Below are positions 53,966-63,625 of a stretch of 64,000 nucleotides of DNA, one piece after another; the stretch's first letter is position 1; every line of letters starts with the position of its first letter. The translations under genes were made by a program, and so were the position numbers. The notes under the pieces were generated by a model. That model was given only the letters and a program-made list of their open reading frames with translations, ran no database searches and was not told the DNA's origin. Source of the DNA: Bacteroidia bacterium (GTDB lineage: Bacteria; Bacteroidota; Bacteroidia; J057); contig JAUIGE010000030.1 of the NCBI GenBank assembly GCA_030430205.1, forward strand, positions 1-64,000, written 5' to 3'.

Positions 53966-54679
53966 ATGGACACACAACCTATCATTTCCCTCAGCGACGT
54001 GAGCAAACGATTTCCGGTAGGAGATGGAGAGTTTACCGCTTTGAAAAACATCAACCTGAGCTTCCAGAAAGCTGAGTTTGCAGGCCTGGTCGGACCGAGT
54101 GGCTCCGGCAAAACCACCTTGCTCAATATCATTGGCTCCCTGGATAGTCCTTCTGAGGGAAAAGCCGTCGTGATGGGCAAAAGCATTTCAGCGCTTTCAC
54201 ACCGAGAGTCTGCCCTGCTTCGCAACCACCACATAGGCTTTATCTTTCAGATCTATAATTTGCTACCCGTCTACACCGTGTTTGAGAATGTAGAGTTTGC
54301 GCTTTTGCTGCAAAACAGAAGCGCCGACGAGCGCAAAAAAGCGGTGATGGAAGCCCTCGACTGGGTCGGCCTTTCATCCATGGCCCATAAAAGACCAGAC
54401 AAACTGTCTGGTGGAGAAGGCCAGCGGGTAGCCATCGCCAGAGCGATGGTCAAGCGGCCCGCAATCCTGCTGGCCGATGAGCCTACGGCCAACCTGGACG
54501 CAGAAAATGCGCACATCGTGCTCAAAATGATGAAAAAGCTGAACAAGGAGCTCGATACAACTTTCCTCTTCTCTACCCATGACGAAAAAGTCATGAAGTA
54601 CCTCGATCGCATCGTGCATCTTCGGGATGGCAAAGTGGAAGAAGACGAAATCATTACCACTCAACAAGCTGCATCATGA
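53966..54679 (+). CDS. ABC transporter ATPase, LolD/MacB type
   Basis: About 237 residues from ATG 53966 (MDTQPIISLSDVSKRFP); an upstream ATG at 53942 is in the preceding gene and less likely. Walker A GPSGSGKTT, signature LSGGEGQRVAIARAMV, Walker B ILLADEPTANLD, and the LolD/MacB-type LRNHHIGFIFQIYNLLP. It powers the two FtsX-type permeases encoded next to it. The following gene overlaps it by 4 bases. Confidence 0.94.
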   Translation: MDTQPIISLSDVSKRFPVGDGEFTALKNINLSFQKAEFAGLVGPSGSGKTTLLNIIGSLDSPSEGKAVVMGKSISALSHRESALLRNHHIGFIFQIYNLLPVYTVFENVEFALLLQNRSADERKKAVMEALDWVGLSSMAHKRPDKLSGGEGQRVAIARAMVKRPAILLADEPTANLDAENAHIVLKMMKKLNKELDTTFLFSTHDEKVMKYLDRIVHLRDGKVEEDEIITTQQAAS

Positions 54680-55830
54680 AATTAGCATTTCAACTCGCAT
54701 ACAAAAACCTCATTGGCGCAGGCCTCCGAACCTGGCTCAATGTAGCAGTGCTGTCCTTTTGTTTTGTCATCATCATCTTTTTCAATGGCATGATGGACGG
54801 CTGGAACGAGCAGGCCAAAAGAGATACCATCGCATGGGAATATGGAAACGGCCATGTTTTGAATGATAAATACGATCCCTTTGATCCCTTTTCCCTTCAG
54901 GATGGACATGGACAGATTCCTGCTGATGCAGCCCATCTGACTCCTATCCTTATACAACAAGGGACCATCTATCCGGATGGACGCATGGTATCGGTGGCAT
55001 TGAAAGGCATAGATGCTTCTCAGACAAGCCTTGAACTGCCCACGCAGGCTTTAAGGGAAAGTGATGCTGAGATCCCCGCCATCATCGGCACGCGCATGGC
55101 GGCATCCAACAAACTGGAAAAGGGGGCAGAAGTACTGCTTCGCTGGCGCGACAAAAACGGCACTTTTGATGCCGCCAATATCACCATCGTTGACATATTT
55201 GAGAACAATGTGGGCTCAACAGACAATGGGCAGGTTTGGATTTCCATAGAAGATTTATGGAAAATGACGGGCATGACAGGTGAAGCCACCCTGATGGTTG
55301 CAGGAAAGGAATATGTCCACAAGGAGCTGGAAGGCTGGCATTTTGAAAGCCAGAAGGCACTTTTAAGCGATATCGACAAGATTATTTCGACCAAAAAAGC
55401 CAGTTCAGGAGTCCTCTATATGCTGCTGCTGGCAATTGCCCTGCTGGCTATTTTTGACACACAGGTGCTCTCTATTTTCCGCAGACAAAAGGAAATCGGG
55501 ACCTATGTTTCTCTCGGGATGACGCGTCGTCAGGTGGTGGGATTATTTACGGTGGAAGGTGCTATGTATAGCATTTTTGCCATGGTGGTAGGCTGTATCT
55601 ACGGCATTCCACTCTTTATCTATCTGGCAAAAACGGGCATCGCCATGCCGCAGGCATCGCAGGATATGGGCGTAGCCCTGGCAGAGAAAATCTTCCCTGT
55701 CTATGGAATTCAACTGGTAATCGGAACGATCATTCTGGTGGTGATCGCTGCGACCATCGTCAGCTTTATGCCTGCCCGTAAGATTGCAAAAATGGACCCT
55801 GTGGCCGCACTAAAAGGAAAATTACAATGA
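54676..55830 (+). CDS. FtsX-like ABC permease (first)
   Basis: This 384-residue inner-membrane protein has an N-terminal helix (LNVAVLSFCFVIIIFFNG), a periplasmic domain and a C-terminal three-helix FtsX domain (LYMLLLAIALLAIFDTQVLS onwards, with MDPVAALKGK at the end). With the next gene it should form a LolCE/MacB-type pair. It overlaps the ATPase by 4 bases and the next permease by 4 bases. Confidence 0.9.
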   Translation: MKLAFQLAYKNLIGAGLRTWLNVAVLSFCFVIIIFFNGMMDGWNEQAKRDTIAWEYGNGHVLNDKYDPFDPFSLQDGHGQIPADAAHLTPILIQQGTIYPDGRMVSVALKGIDASQTSLELPTQALRESDAEIPAIIGTRMAASNKLEKGAEVLLRWRDKNGTFDAANITIVDIFENNVGSTDNGQVWISIEDLWKMTGMTGEATLMVAGKEYVHKELEGWHFESQKALLSDIDKIISTKKASSGVLYMLLLAIALLAIFDTQVLSIFRRQKEIGTYVSLGMTRRQVVGLFTVEGAMYSIFAMVVGCIYGIPLFIYLAKTGIAMPQASQDMGVALAEKIFPVYGIQLVIGTIILVVIAATIVSFMPARKIAKMDPVAALKGKLQ

Positions 55831-57101
55831 TCAGGTTTTTATTAAAAGGAATACTCAGAGACCGCAGCAGGAGCATTTTGCCGATCATCATTATCTCCAT
55901 TGGGGTGATGCTGACGGTAGCCCTCAGCGGATATATGCGCGGCGCTTTTGGTGATATGATCGACCAAAATGCCCGCTTTTCTACGGGACATGTCAAAATC
56001 ATGTCCAAGGCTTATGCAGAAAACCAGGACCAGATTCCCAACGACCTGGCTTTATTAGGAATTGGAGAAATGGTCGAAGGCCTTCAACAGGATTACCCGG
56101 ATGTGGAGTGGGTTCCGCGCATCAGGTTCGGCGGTTTGCTGGATGTGCCTGATGAATCCGGCAATACCCGCGCACAAGGGCCCGCCGCGGGCATGGCTCT
56201 GGACCTGCTTTCGCCCAGCTCCACAGAGATCGAACGGATGAACATCGACAAGTCGATTGTCTCAGGAAGAGTGCCCCAAAATCCGGGAGAGGCCATCATT
56301 GGAGATGAATTTGCCCGGAAGTTGGAGCTATCTCTGGGAGATGTTTTCACCTATTTTGGTACAACCATGGAAGGCAGCATGACTTTCAAGAGTTTCACGG
56401 TTGTCGGAACGATTCGATTTGGTTCTATCGGAATGGATAAAGGCATGGTCATCGTCGATGTGTCAGATGCACAAATGATGCTCGACATGGAAGATGGCGC
56501 CGGGGAAGTGCTCGGCTTTCTAAAAGGTGGCGTTTATAAGGATGAAGTTGCTGTGGAAATGGCCACTGCATTCAACGCCAGATATGAAGGCGATGAGGAC
56601 GAATACGCACCTGAAATGTTTCCACTTAAAGCCCAAAACAACCTGGAAGGTTTATTGGAATATGGAGAAACCATGTCGGGTTTGTTTGTCTTCATCTTTG
56701 TCCTGGCGATGTCTGTCGTCCTGTGGAATACAGGCCTCCTGGGCGGCTTGCGCCGCTACAATGAATTTGGCATCCGCCTCGCCCTTGGCGAGGCCAAACA
56801 TCAGATCTATCGTTCCATGATCCTGGAAGCGACCATCATAGGTATCATTGGGTCCATAGTGGGCACACTCATCGGCCTGGGCCTCAGCTACTATATGCAG
56901 GTCGTAGGCATCGACATCAGCGAGATGATCACAGAATCATCCATGATTATGCCTACGGTTATCCGTTCCAAAATCACCCCTGAACTGTTCTATATTGGCT
57001 TTATTCCCGGTGTACTCGCCATGGTATTTGGCAATATGCTGGCCGGACGGGGTATTTATAAGAGAGAGACTGCAAAATTATTTAAGGAATTAGAAGTATA
57101 A
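55827..57101 (+). CDS. FtsX-like ABC permease (second)
   Basis: This 424-residue protein has a first helix (SILPIIIISIGVMLTVALSG), a large periplasmic domain, and a C-terminal FtsX domain (GLFVFIFVLAMSVVLWNTGL, then NEFGIRLALGEAKHQIYRSM). It is a paralogue of the upstream permease, which it overlaps by 4 bases. A heterodimeric permease with one ATPase is like LolCDE. The substrate (lipoprotein, lipid or drug) is unknown. Confidence 0.9.
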   Translation: MIRFLLKGILRDRSRSILPIIIISIGVMLTVALSGYMRGAFGDMIDQNARFSTGHVKIMSKAYAENQDQIPNDLALLGIGEMVEGLQQDYPDVEWVPRIRFGGLLDVPDESGNTRAQGPAAGMALDLLSPSSTEIERMNIDKSIVSGRVPQNPGEAIIGDEFARKLELSLGDVFTYFGTTMEGSMTFKSFTVVGTIRFGSIGMDKGMVIVDVSDAQMMLDMEDGAGEVLGFLKGGVYKDEVAVEMATAFNARYEGDEDEYAPEMFPLKAQNNLEGLLEYGETMSGLFVFIFVLAMSVVLWNTGLLGGLRRYNEFGIRLALGEAKHQIYRSMILEATIIGIIGSIVGTLIGLGLSYYMQVVGIDISEMITESSMIMPTVIRSKITPELFYIGFIPGVLAMVFGNMLAGRGIYKRETAKLFKELEV

Positions 57102-57108
57102 GAAAACA

Positions 57109-57858
57109 ATGAAATTTACAGCCATAACAACCTTGATCCTAGGATTCTTCCTACTTACTATCCCTGCATTCGCCCAAACACCAAATGCAGAAACCATCAT
57201 CCAAAAGATTGATGACAACATGAGTTCGAAGAACCGGATTGTCACTTCGGAGATGGTCATTCGCGGCAATCGGAAAGACAGAGTCGTTTCCTCCAGGGGT
57301 TACTCCGAGGGAAATGAAAAATCATTTACCGAATACCTTTCACCCGAAAGGGAAAAGGGCACCAAGATGCTCAAACTGGAAGATCGCCTGTGGATTTATT
57401 CTCCATCGACCGACAGGATCATCCAGCTTTCCGGGCACATGCTGCGCCAGTCTGTGATGGGCTCCGACCTGTCTTATGAAGACATGATGGAAGACCGCAA
57501 GCTCACCGATATGTATGACGCCAAAGTGATCGGTGAGGAGACCTTCAGCGACAGAAAATGCTGGAAGATGGAGATGATCGCCAAAGTCGAGGATGTATCC
57601 TATTACAAACGCCTGGTCCTGGTGGATCAGGAACGCTTTGTTCCGCTGAAGGAAGAGCTTTTTGCCAAAAGCGGCCAGATGCTCAAACAGACAACATTAA
57701 GTGATGTGGTTCAGATTGACGGCCGATGGTTCCCACGCAAGATGAACTACAAAGACATGCTGAAAGCAGGCGAGGGCACAGACTTTATCATCAAGGAGAT
57801 TCAGTTTGATGCGGATATTCCGGATTATATTTTTTCGAAGGGATCTTTGAAGAAATAG
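57109..57858 (+). CDS. LolA-like outer membrane lipoprotein-sorting protein
   Basis: This 249-residue exported protein has a signal peptide ending AFAQ. The beta-rich body includes SEMVIRGNRKDRVVSSRGYS, RLWIYSPSTDRIIQLSGHML, and a VQIDGRWFPRKMNYKD segment, typical of the family annotated as outer membrane lipoprotein-sorting proteins. It closes the operon and likely binds the hydrophobic cargo in the periplasm between permease and the outer membrane. The cargo is unknown. A palindrome (57869-57898) follows the stop. Confidence 0.85.
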   Translation: MKFTAITTLILGFFLLTIPAFAQTPNAETIIQKIDDNMSSKNRIVTSEMVIRGNRKDRVVSSRGYSEGNEKSFTEYLSPEREKGTKMLKLEDRLWIYSPSTDRIIQLSGHMLRQSVMGSDLSYEDMMEDRKLTDMYDAKVIGEETFSDRKCWKMEMIAKVEDVSYYKRLVLVDQERFVPLKEELFAKSGQMLKQTTLSDVVQIDGRWFPRKMNYKDMLKAGEGTDFIIKEIQFDADIPDYIFSKGSLKK

Positions 57859-57868
57859 TTGTTTTAAC

Positions 57869-57898
57869 TGTGGGGTCACATGATAATGTGACCCCACA
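57869..57898. repeat. Palindrome of the GGGTCACAT family
   Basis: TGTGGGGTCACA and TGTGACCCCACA are perfect inverted arms around a short TGATAA loop. No T-run follows, but the hairpin may still terminate the operon. Related palindromes flank the other side of the PIN toxin-antitoxin pair. Confidence 0.75.
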
Positions 57899-57971
57899 TT
57901 CTATTGCACACATAGTGAAAAAAACTTACATTTAAACTCCTCTTAAAGCCTAATCAAGACGTACATAATAT

Positions 57972-58277
57972 ATGGTAAGCACAAATGACATAAAATTAAA
58001 TATCATAAATCTGATTAGTCAGATCAATGATCTGGATAAACTCAAACAGATTTATAAGAAAATCACACAAGTAAATAAGTCCTTCCCAACAGAAAATAAA
58101 GAAAGCCAAAGCCCGAACTTCAAAGATGCCGTTGTTGAAATTCGTAAAGGAGTTACTTTCCAGGAAATACTGGAAGAACAGAATTACAAGCCCATTTCTT
58201 ATGCCAGGTTCAGAAAGAAAGCAGATAGTATAAAATGGGAACATTCGCTCGATGACTTATTGGCGGCTTTGGATTAA
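57972..58277 (+). CDS. Putative antitoxin of a PIN-domain toxin pair
   Basis: This 101-residue protein has an N-terminal helical region (VSTNDIKLNIINLISQIND) and a C-terminal segment (ISYARFRKKADSIKWEHSLDDLLAALD) that could wrap a PIN toxin. It lies just before a VapC-like gene, with a gap of 19 bases. I infer the antitoxin role from position; no named family seen. Frame and composition are AT-rich relative to the operon before it. Confidence 0.6.
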   Translation: MVSTNDIKLNIINLISQINDLDKLKQIYKKITQVNKSFPTENKESQSPNFKDAVVEIRKGVTFQEILEEQNYKPISYARFRKKADSIKWEHSLDDLLAALD

Positions 58278-58296
58278 CCCTATTCTTATTGCCCTA

Positions 58297-58755
58297 ATGA
58301 ATTACCTGCTGGATACAAATATCATTATCATCTATAGTCGCGATTCAGATATTGCTGAGAAAATTGAAGAAAAATACAACTTCTTCAGTGAACAAAATAC
58401 ACTTGCAGTTTCTATTGTTACTTTAGGAGAATTAGACTCCTTGATTAAACAATTGAATTTAGGAGAAAAGCGAAGAAAAAAAATTGAACTCCTATTAGAA
58501 GATATTGCAAAAGTAGGATTGAACTCAGTAGAGCTTATTCAAAAATATGGTGATATTGATGCATTCAGCCAAGGCAAGTTAAAAAGTAAACAAGCCCCTT
58601 TCTCCGCAAGAAATATGGGAAAAAATGATCTTTGGATAGCCGCCACAGCTAGTACCTATAATCTTACTTTGGTAACTACAGATAAGGATTTTTCCCACTT
58701 AAAAGGAACATATCTTGACCTTGAGATCATTGATATAGAGAAATTTCGGAATTGA
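58297..58755 (+). CDS. VapC-like PIN-domain ribonuclease toxin
   Basis: About 152 residues from ATG 58297 (MNYLLDTNIIIIYSRDS), chosen because the PIN fold begins there; an upstream ATG at 58252 overlaps the antitoxin gene. Acidic metal ligands are Asp6 in YLLDTN, Glu in TLGELDS, Asp in KNDLWIAA and Asp in TTDKDF. VapC toxins cut specific tRNAs or rRNA when freed. It has all four acidic residues, so it is probably active. The pair sits between GGGTCACAT palindromes. Confidence 0.85.
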   Translation: MNYLLDTNIIIIYSRDSDIAEKIEEKYNFFSEQNTLAVSIVTLGELDSLIKQLNLGEKRRKKIELLLEDIAKVGLNSVELIQKYGDIDAFSQGKLKSKQAPFSARNMGKNDLWIAATASTYNLTLVTTDKDFSHLKGTYLDLEIIDIEKFRN

Positions 58756-58760
58756 GATGG

Positions 58761-58816
58761 GGTCACATGATTATGTGACCTTCAAGTAGGGTCACATTAT
58801 AATGTGACCCTACTTG
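58761..58816. repeat. Two palindromes of the GGGTCACAT family
   Basis: A first palindrome has arms GGTCACAT (58761-58768) and ATGTGACC (58773-58780). A second one, 58783-58816, is a perfect 34-base palindrome centred on ATTATAAT with CAAGTAGGGTCAC arms. The stop codon of the 1464-residue protein gene lies inside it. Together with 57869-57898 they bracket the PIN toxin-antitoxin pair. Confidence 0.8.
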
Positions 58817-61800
58817 AACCACAATTTGCCTGTCTGAAACCCATCTCCCATCTGCAAATAATACAGATACATCCCCTTCGGCAATTCATGTAGATCGATC
58901 TGCCAATGGACATCGCCGGCGTCAAGCTCCTTTTGGAAGCTTGCTACTTCTTTGCCCTGCACGTCAAAGAGGCTCCATTTGGCAAATGATGCCTTCTCCT
59001 GCCAGCCTTTGATCTGGATTTCTCCATCAGATGGATTAGGGACTATATCCATAGATATTTGTTTTTCCTCAGCCTCAGGCGTCCCAATTTCACCCAGATC
59101 CAAAGAAGTCATGATTACTGGAATGCAGGCAGATGTGTCCACACAGCCATCTTTTTTGATTTCGACTGCATAGGATCCACTCATATTAGCATGGAAAGAT
59201 TGCAGGATTTCCCTCACCTTGATGGTATTTGTAGCGCAGTCAATCCATTGGTATTGAGCATCTACTGCCTCTGCCGTCAGTACATTGCCTGCGACTGTCA
59301 CATTTGTATTCAGGATTGTGACATCCAGGTTTGTGCGATGCACGCTGTCAAGGGAAGCACTGACATGAATGGTATCCTGATACATGCCAGAAGCATGTCT
59401 GTAAGCTCCCGCCAGCAAGATGCTATCGCCATGACAAATCCTGGCGGATTCCTGGGTCAGGACCGTTTGCCTTGCTATGGCATTGCTGTTTGCAGATTGA
59501 ATGAAAAACTGCTGCGTTTCCGTGATGTTGCAGCCTGAACCGTAGTGATAGGTTCCGACATTGTTGAGAGCTGCGCAAAGGGAAAGCCAGCTATTGAGGT
59601 GCGCATTTTCTGACCTGCGATGCAGCCTTGCATCTGCGGCATTGCCGATGATGACGGCATTGGCGGGTTTGAATCGGATCTCATTCAGCGGGCTGAATGG
59701 GCCATTTCCATAATTATTAACGATCCAATAATTGCCGGTATGCGGATTGGCAGAAGGCAAAATATTGGGCGGAATGTGCAGCCTGCTGACGACTACTTCC
59801 CCATTGGGCGTATTCGCGCCAAAATTAATTTCCGTTTCTGTATTCCCAAATACATACATGCCTGCGGCATTCACCATCAGCCGGTGGCTCTCCCCTCCCC
59901 CGACAGGCGCAGAAGAAATGACTTTGCCGGCATTGCCACTGATCGAACCGTGGGCGATGCCCACTTTGTCCATCACATCGGAGCTGTTCGCCAGGTTGAA
60001 TTGGTAGTACAACAGCAGGCCGTCCGTAAAGGGATTTACTCCTGTCCGCGTCAGATGCCGCAATTCCCTGATTTCATTTTGCGTAAGCGCTTTATCCCAA
60101 ATACAAACTTCATCTATTTCGCCCCTATAATTGCGGCTTCCCCAGCCCTTATAGCTGCCGATTCTCATGGATTCTATATCTACAGGCGAAATATTGGCAT
60201 TGTGCGTAACGCCTACACCGTTCAGGTAAAGCGTGATGCTACCCGGTTTCGCCACCAGGGCCACATGCGACCAGACGGCTGTATCCACGACCAGTCCGCT
60301 ATGCCACCACCAGGCACCGCCGGGCCAATGATATGCCAGCACATTGCCGGGCCTGAAATTCAGGCCCGCTGTTTCACCATTGTTGATGACAATGCCTGTA
60401 TAATCTGGCTGAATGCCCTGGGGTTTCACCCATGCTGAAATGGTAAAACTATCTACCTGCGATAGCGCCAGGTCAGGGATATTGGCGTGATCGGGATCGG
60501 CTTCGCAATGCAAAGCCAGGCCCGGTATGCTGTCCGGCAGGCATTGGCTATTGACGGTGATGAAGTCAGCAATTGTTTTGCTGACGAGATTTCCGGCACT
60601 GTCCTGGATAGTCAGTTTTACCGCATAAACGCCATTTTCTGCAAAAACAACCTGGGGATTCCTCACCGTTTTGGAACTGATATAGGCCGGCGCAGGAAAG
60701 AAATCCCACAGCCAATGCGCATCCACATGATCCAAAAAGGAATGATCCTCCATTTGGACGGTATCTCTGCTACACCAAACGACATCATTTGCTGTCATGG
60801 GCTCAGCGGCAGGAAGCGAAGGCCTCGCAAAAGGCGCTTCCCATATCCCGCGGTCGGAAGACAAACGCACTTTGCTATCTCTGTAAAAGAGTTTGAGGGA
60901 CAATGCCCTTGTCAAAAAGGGCAAGCCATCGCTATACATCACCCAATCGCTGGCATTTGTATCCCAGTAAAAAACGCCATAATCGGTCACCACATAGACG
61001 ACCTCATCTGTCCCTGCCTGGTAGACGATGTCCAATGTTCGGTGATTATCCAGCGTTGCGGTGGTCTTGTTGTCCCAGCTTTGACCGCCGTCGGTCGAGG
61101 CGTAGACCTTTTGCCTGTTGGCGCCGTAGGCGCTGATGACCCAAAGCTTGTTGGTGCTGTTGGGATCAAGGGTTAAATCCAGTCTGGAGATGCTATTGGA
61201 GGGAACGGCTGTTGTAGCAGTAAATGATTTCCCGCCATCATTGGAGCGATAAATCGTCCCCGCATTATTCTCCCTCACCAAACAATAGATGATCTCTGGC
61301 GCTATACGTGAGATCTCAAAAGTCAATACCCGGCTATTCGCAGCAAAGGTGAAGAGGGTGTCAAATTGCGCGCCTCCATTGGTGGATTTGTAGAACACAT
61401 TGTCATTTCCCAGAAACAGCTGATTGGCGTAATTGGGGTGATATTCCACTTCACTGGAATTCAACAAGGTGTAGGCTTCATTGGGGTAAATGCCCAGGTT
61501 TGCAGCTTCTTTGCTGGGGGTGGAAAGGGCATAGCCAATCTCTTTATCACCGATGTCTGAGAAGTGTAAGAGGTTGTTGTTCAACGGATTGATATAGCCC
61601 GTAGCTGTTTCAGCTCCTCCCAAAAACATGGTTTTTCCATTGCCAAATTCTTCCCTGTATACAGCATCGCCATTGTGGTATCGTCCACCTGTCCAGACAT
61701 CATAATTCCAGCCCTGATCGAATCCCCAATAGGTACTGGCTGAGATGCCCGTATTTCGGATTTCGACCGTTTGCATCTCATCATCAGAATAATTGATGCC

Positions 61801-63204
61801 GCCATCCGAGGTGTACCAAATTTCATTTCCCACCACATCTATATCCTGGATATCGGCATGCATCTCCAGCGAACGCGTTCCGCGGATGTATTCGATATTG
61901 GCGCCTCTGTTGCCGGATTCACAGGCCCAGATGGTGCCTACCCAGATGCGATCCGCATTGACATGCGACACATCGAGATCAAAATTATACCATCCCTGAT
62001 GGTAGCCACTGGAGTAGCCCGCATAGAACCAATTGGTATTCATATCATTGCCCGATGCATAGGGACCACCATCTATGCCGTCGGCATTTACCCAGCTATC
62101 GCCTCCGTTGAGGCTATAATAGATGCCGATCCAGCCATTGTCGCCGGCTTTGCTGTCGCCGATGAGCGCAGCGTAGATGCGGTTGGTATCCGCTGGCGTC
62201 ACACCGATTTTACAGCCAATATCTGTCGCCACGGCAAAAGTCGTGGGCGTATACCAAAGGTTATCTTTCAGCAGCCAGGAAGCGCCATTATCGGTGGATT
62301 TAAATATCTCCGCTCTTTTGGCGGTTGCGTTGTTTGTGGAAAGGAAAATAACATTCGGATTGGTGGCATGTGCTTCTATGTCCCAGCATTTTTTGTTAAA
62401 AATATTGGTCCAGCTCGCACCATCATTGATGGTTTGAAACAGGCCGCTGGCCGTGGCGGCAAAGACGATATTGGGCTGGGTGCGATGGATATAAAATTGC
62501 TCGACCTTGCCCGGCGCGGTGAAATTCAGCGTCCATGTGAGGCCTCCATCGAGTGTTTTGTAGATATCAGAACCATTGCAGATATAGACAGTATCGGGAT
62601 TTTGAGGATGAATTTTGATGTCCGCCGCATCTGTGATCGGCTCGTCTCTTGTCACCAGATTCCAGCTCAACCCATGGTCGGTGGATTTGAATACACCGCC
62701 GCCGGTAGCGGCTCCGCAGTACAAAATATCGTGATTGGAAGGCGCGACCGCGATGGAGGTCACATTGGTTTGTGTCGGCCTGAGACTCAGGCTGCCATCA
62801 TTTTTATAGGTGTCGAAAGGTCCGATATTGGACCAGGTGGCAGAGCGGGAGCTTTCATTCCGCTGCGCCTTGAGGGCGCTGTGGATGCGCGCCTGATCCT
62901 GCGGAGAAGGGATATAGATATGGCCATCGGAAGCGATGTAGCTCTGGATGTTTTTTTGCCAGTATCTGAAGTTTTGGGTATGGATGTTTTTTTCAAAAGG
63001 ATGGTCCCGATAATAGAGATCGTATTGGCTGATGACTTCGTCTATGTTGGGATCGGCGCTGTACATGAGCCTTGCCCACAGAGGAATATCAGCTTGATTG
63101 ATCGCTGAGGGAGGGACTTTGAAGAAGGCATCCTGGTTTTGGGCCTGGGAAAAAGAAAAAGCGGTAAAGAGGAGAAAGAAAAGCGAAATGTATTGTGTTT
63201 TCAT
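58810..63204 (-). CDS. Secreted BNR/sortilin-like propeller protein with PKD, LamG and T9SS domains
   Basis: This 1464-residue protein has a signal peptide ending FSQAQ. A beta-propeller rich in BNR/VPS10-like repeats follows (about 130-780: GGGVFKSTDHGLSWNLVT, SDIYKTLDGGLTW, AEIFKSTDNGASWLLKD). Then come a PKD-like domain near 800-890, a LamG domain (about 896-1070: SFTISAWVKP, GEIDEVCIWDKALTQNEI), and a C-terminal T9SS domain (MDIVPNPSDGEIQIKGW to KLWFK, from about 1380). It is likely surface-attached or secreted; the target is unknown. Its stop lies inside the 34-base palindrome. Confidence 0.85.
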   Translation of the reverse strand: MKTQYISLFFLLFTAFSFSQAQNQDAFFKVPPSAINQADIPLWARLMYSADPNIDEVISQYDLYYRDHPFEKNIHTQNFRYWQKNIQSYIASDGHIYIPSPQDQARIHSALKAQRNESSRSATWSNIGPFDTYKNDGSLSLRPTQTNVTSIAVAPSNHDILYCGAATGGGVFKSTDHGLSWNLVTRDEPITDAADIKIHPQNPDTVYICNGSDIYKTLDGGLTWTLNFTAPGKVEQFYIHRTQPNIVFAATASGLFQTINDGASWTNIFNKKCWDIEAHATNPNVIFLSTNNATAKRAEIFKSTDNGASWLLKDNLWYTPTTFAVATDIGCKIGVTPADTNRIYAALIGDSKAGDNGWIGIYYSLNGGDSWVNADGIDGGPYASGNDMNTNWFYAGYSSGYHQGWYNFDLDVSHVNADRIWVGTIWACESGNRGANIEYIRGTRSLEMHADIQDIDVVGNEIWYTSDGGINYSDDEMQTVEIRNTGISASTYWGFDQGWNYDVWTGGRYHNGDAVYREEFGNGKTMFLGGAETATGYINPLNNNLLHFSDIGDKEIGYALSTPSKEAANLGIYPNEAYTLLNSSEVEYHPNYANQLFLGNDNVFYKSTNGGAQFDTLFTFAANSRVLTFEISRIAPEIIYCLVRENNAGTIYRSNDGGKSFTATTAVPSNSISRLDLTLDPNSTNKLWVISAYGANRQKVYASTDGGQSWDNKTTATLDNHRTLDIVYQAGTDEVVYVVTDYGVFYWDTNASDWVMYSDGLPFLTRALSLKLFYRDSKVRLSSDRGIWEAPFARPSLPAAEPMTANDVVWCSRDTVQMEDHSFLDHVDAHWLWDFFPAPAYISSKTVRNPQVVFAENGVYAVKLTIQDSAGNLVSKTIADFITVNSQCLPDSIPGLALHCEADPDHANIPDLALSQVDSFTISAWVKPQGIQPDYTGIVINNGETAGLNFRPGNVLAYHWPGGAWWWHSGLVVDTAVWSHVALVAKPGSITLYLNGVGVTHNANISPVDIESMRIGSYKGWGSRNYRGEIDEVCIWDKALTQNEIRELRHLTRTGVNPFTDGLLLYYQFNLANSSDVMDKVGIAHGSISGNAGKVISSAPVGGGESHRLMVNAAGMYVFGNTETEINFGANTPNGEVVVSRLHIPPNILPSANPHTGNYWIVNNYGNGPFSPLNEIRFKPANAVIIGNAADARLHRRSENAHLNSWLSLCAALNNVGTYHYGSGCNITETQQFFIQSANSNAIARQTVLTQESARICHGDSILLAGAYRHASGMYQDTIHVSASLDSVHRTNLDVTILNTNVTVAGNVLTAEAVDAQYQWIDCATNTIKVREILQSFHANMSGSYAVEIKKDGCVDTSACIPVIMTSLDLGEIGTPEAEEKQISMDIVPNPSDGEIQIKGWQEKASFAKWSLFDVQGKEVASFQKELDAGDVHWQIDLHELPKGMYLYYLQMGDGFQTGKLWFK

Positions 63205-63269
63205 AAATCTATTTTTCTCTGATTAACCAGAAATGCAGCAGGATCATTCAAGTGATAAATTCCTGGCTC

Positions 63270-63430
63270 GTTCAAATTAATCAATTCGGCACACAAAATG
63301 GCTTGAACCGCTTCAACGGGAAGCAATTTGAAGTATTTACCCAGGAGAAGCATGGCCTGGCGCACAACCAGGTAGACTTGATATTGGAAGACGCTGCCGG
63401 ATGGCTCTGGCTTTTCCATAGCAAAAGTAC
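63270..63430 (+). pseudogene. Fragment of a two-component regulator propeller sensor
   Basis: The plus strand encodes QFGTQNGLNRFNGKQFEVFT followed by GLAHNQVDLILEDAAGWLWL, the repeat unit of the ligand-binding propeller of hybrid sensors. There is no signal peptide, no further repeat and no kinase. It is a remnant of a much larger gene. The remainder of the gap 63205-63684 holds no further gene. Confidence 0.65.
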
Positions 63431-63625
63431 CTTTACCCAAATAAGTTTCTTCCCAGTTTAAAGAGCGATTTGGTAAATCGCCCTCGGAATATCTATAAGC
63501 GAATGTACAAAAAAGCCACACCTGTTCTGAATACCCCCTAATTGTTAGGTCGCTCATCATTTATCCTTTTTCAGGCTTTCACCCAAAGCCGAAACAGTAA
63601 AAATTTCCGATATATTTTTATTAGT

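Noticed and set aside
61771-63108. 445-codon open frame opposite the T9SS propeller protein
   Set aside because: Antisense shadow of the repeat-rich gene; no signal peptide or domain, and the opposite strand has clear BNR repeats.
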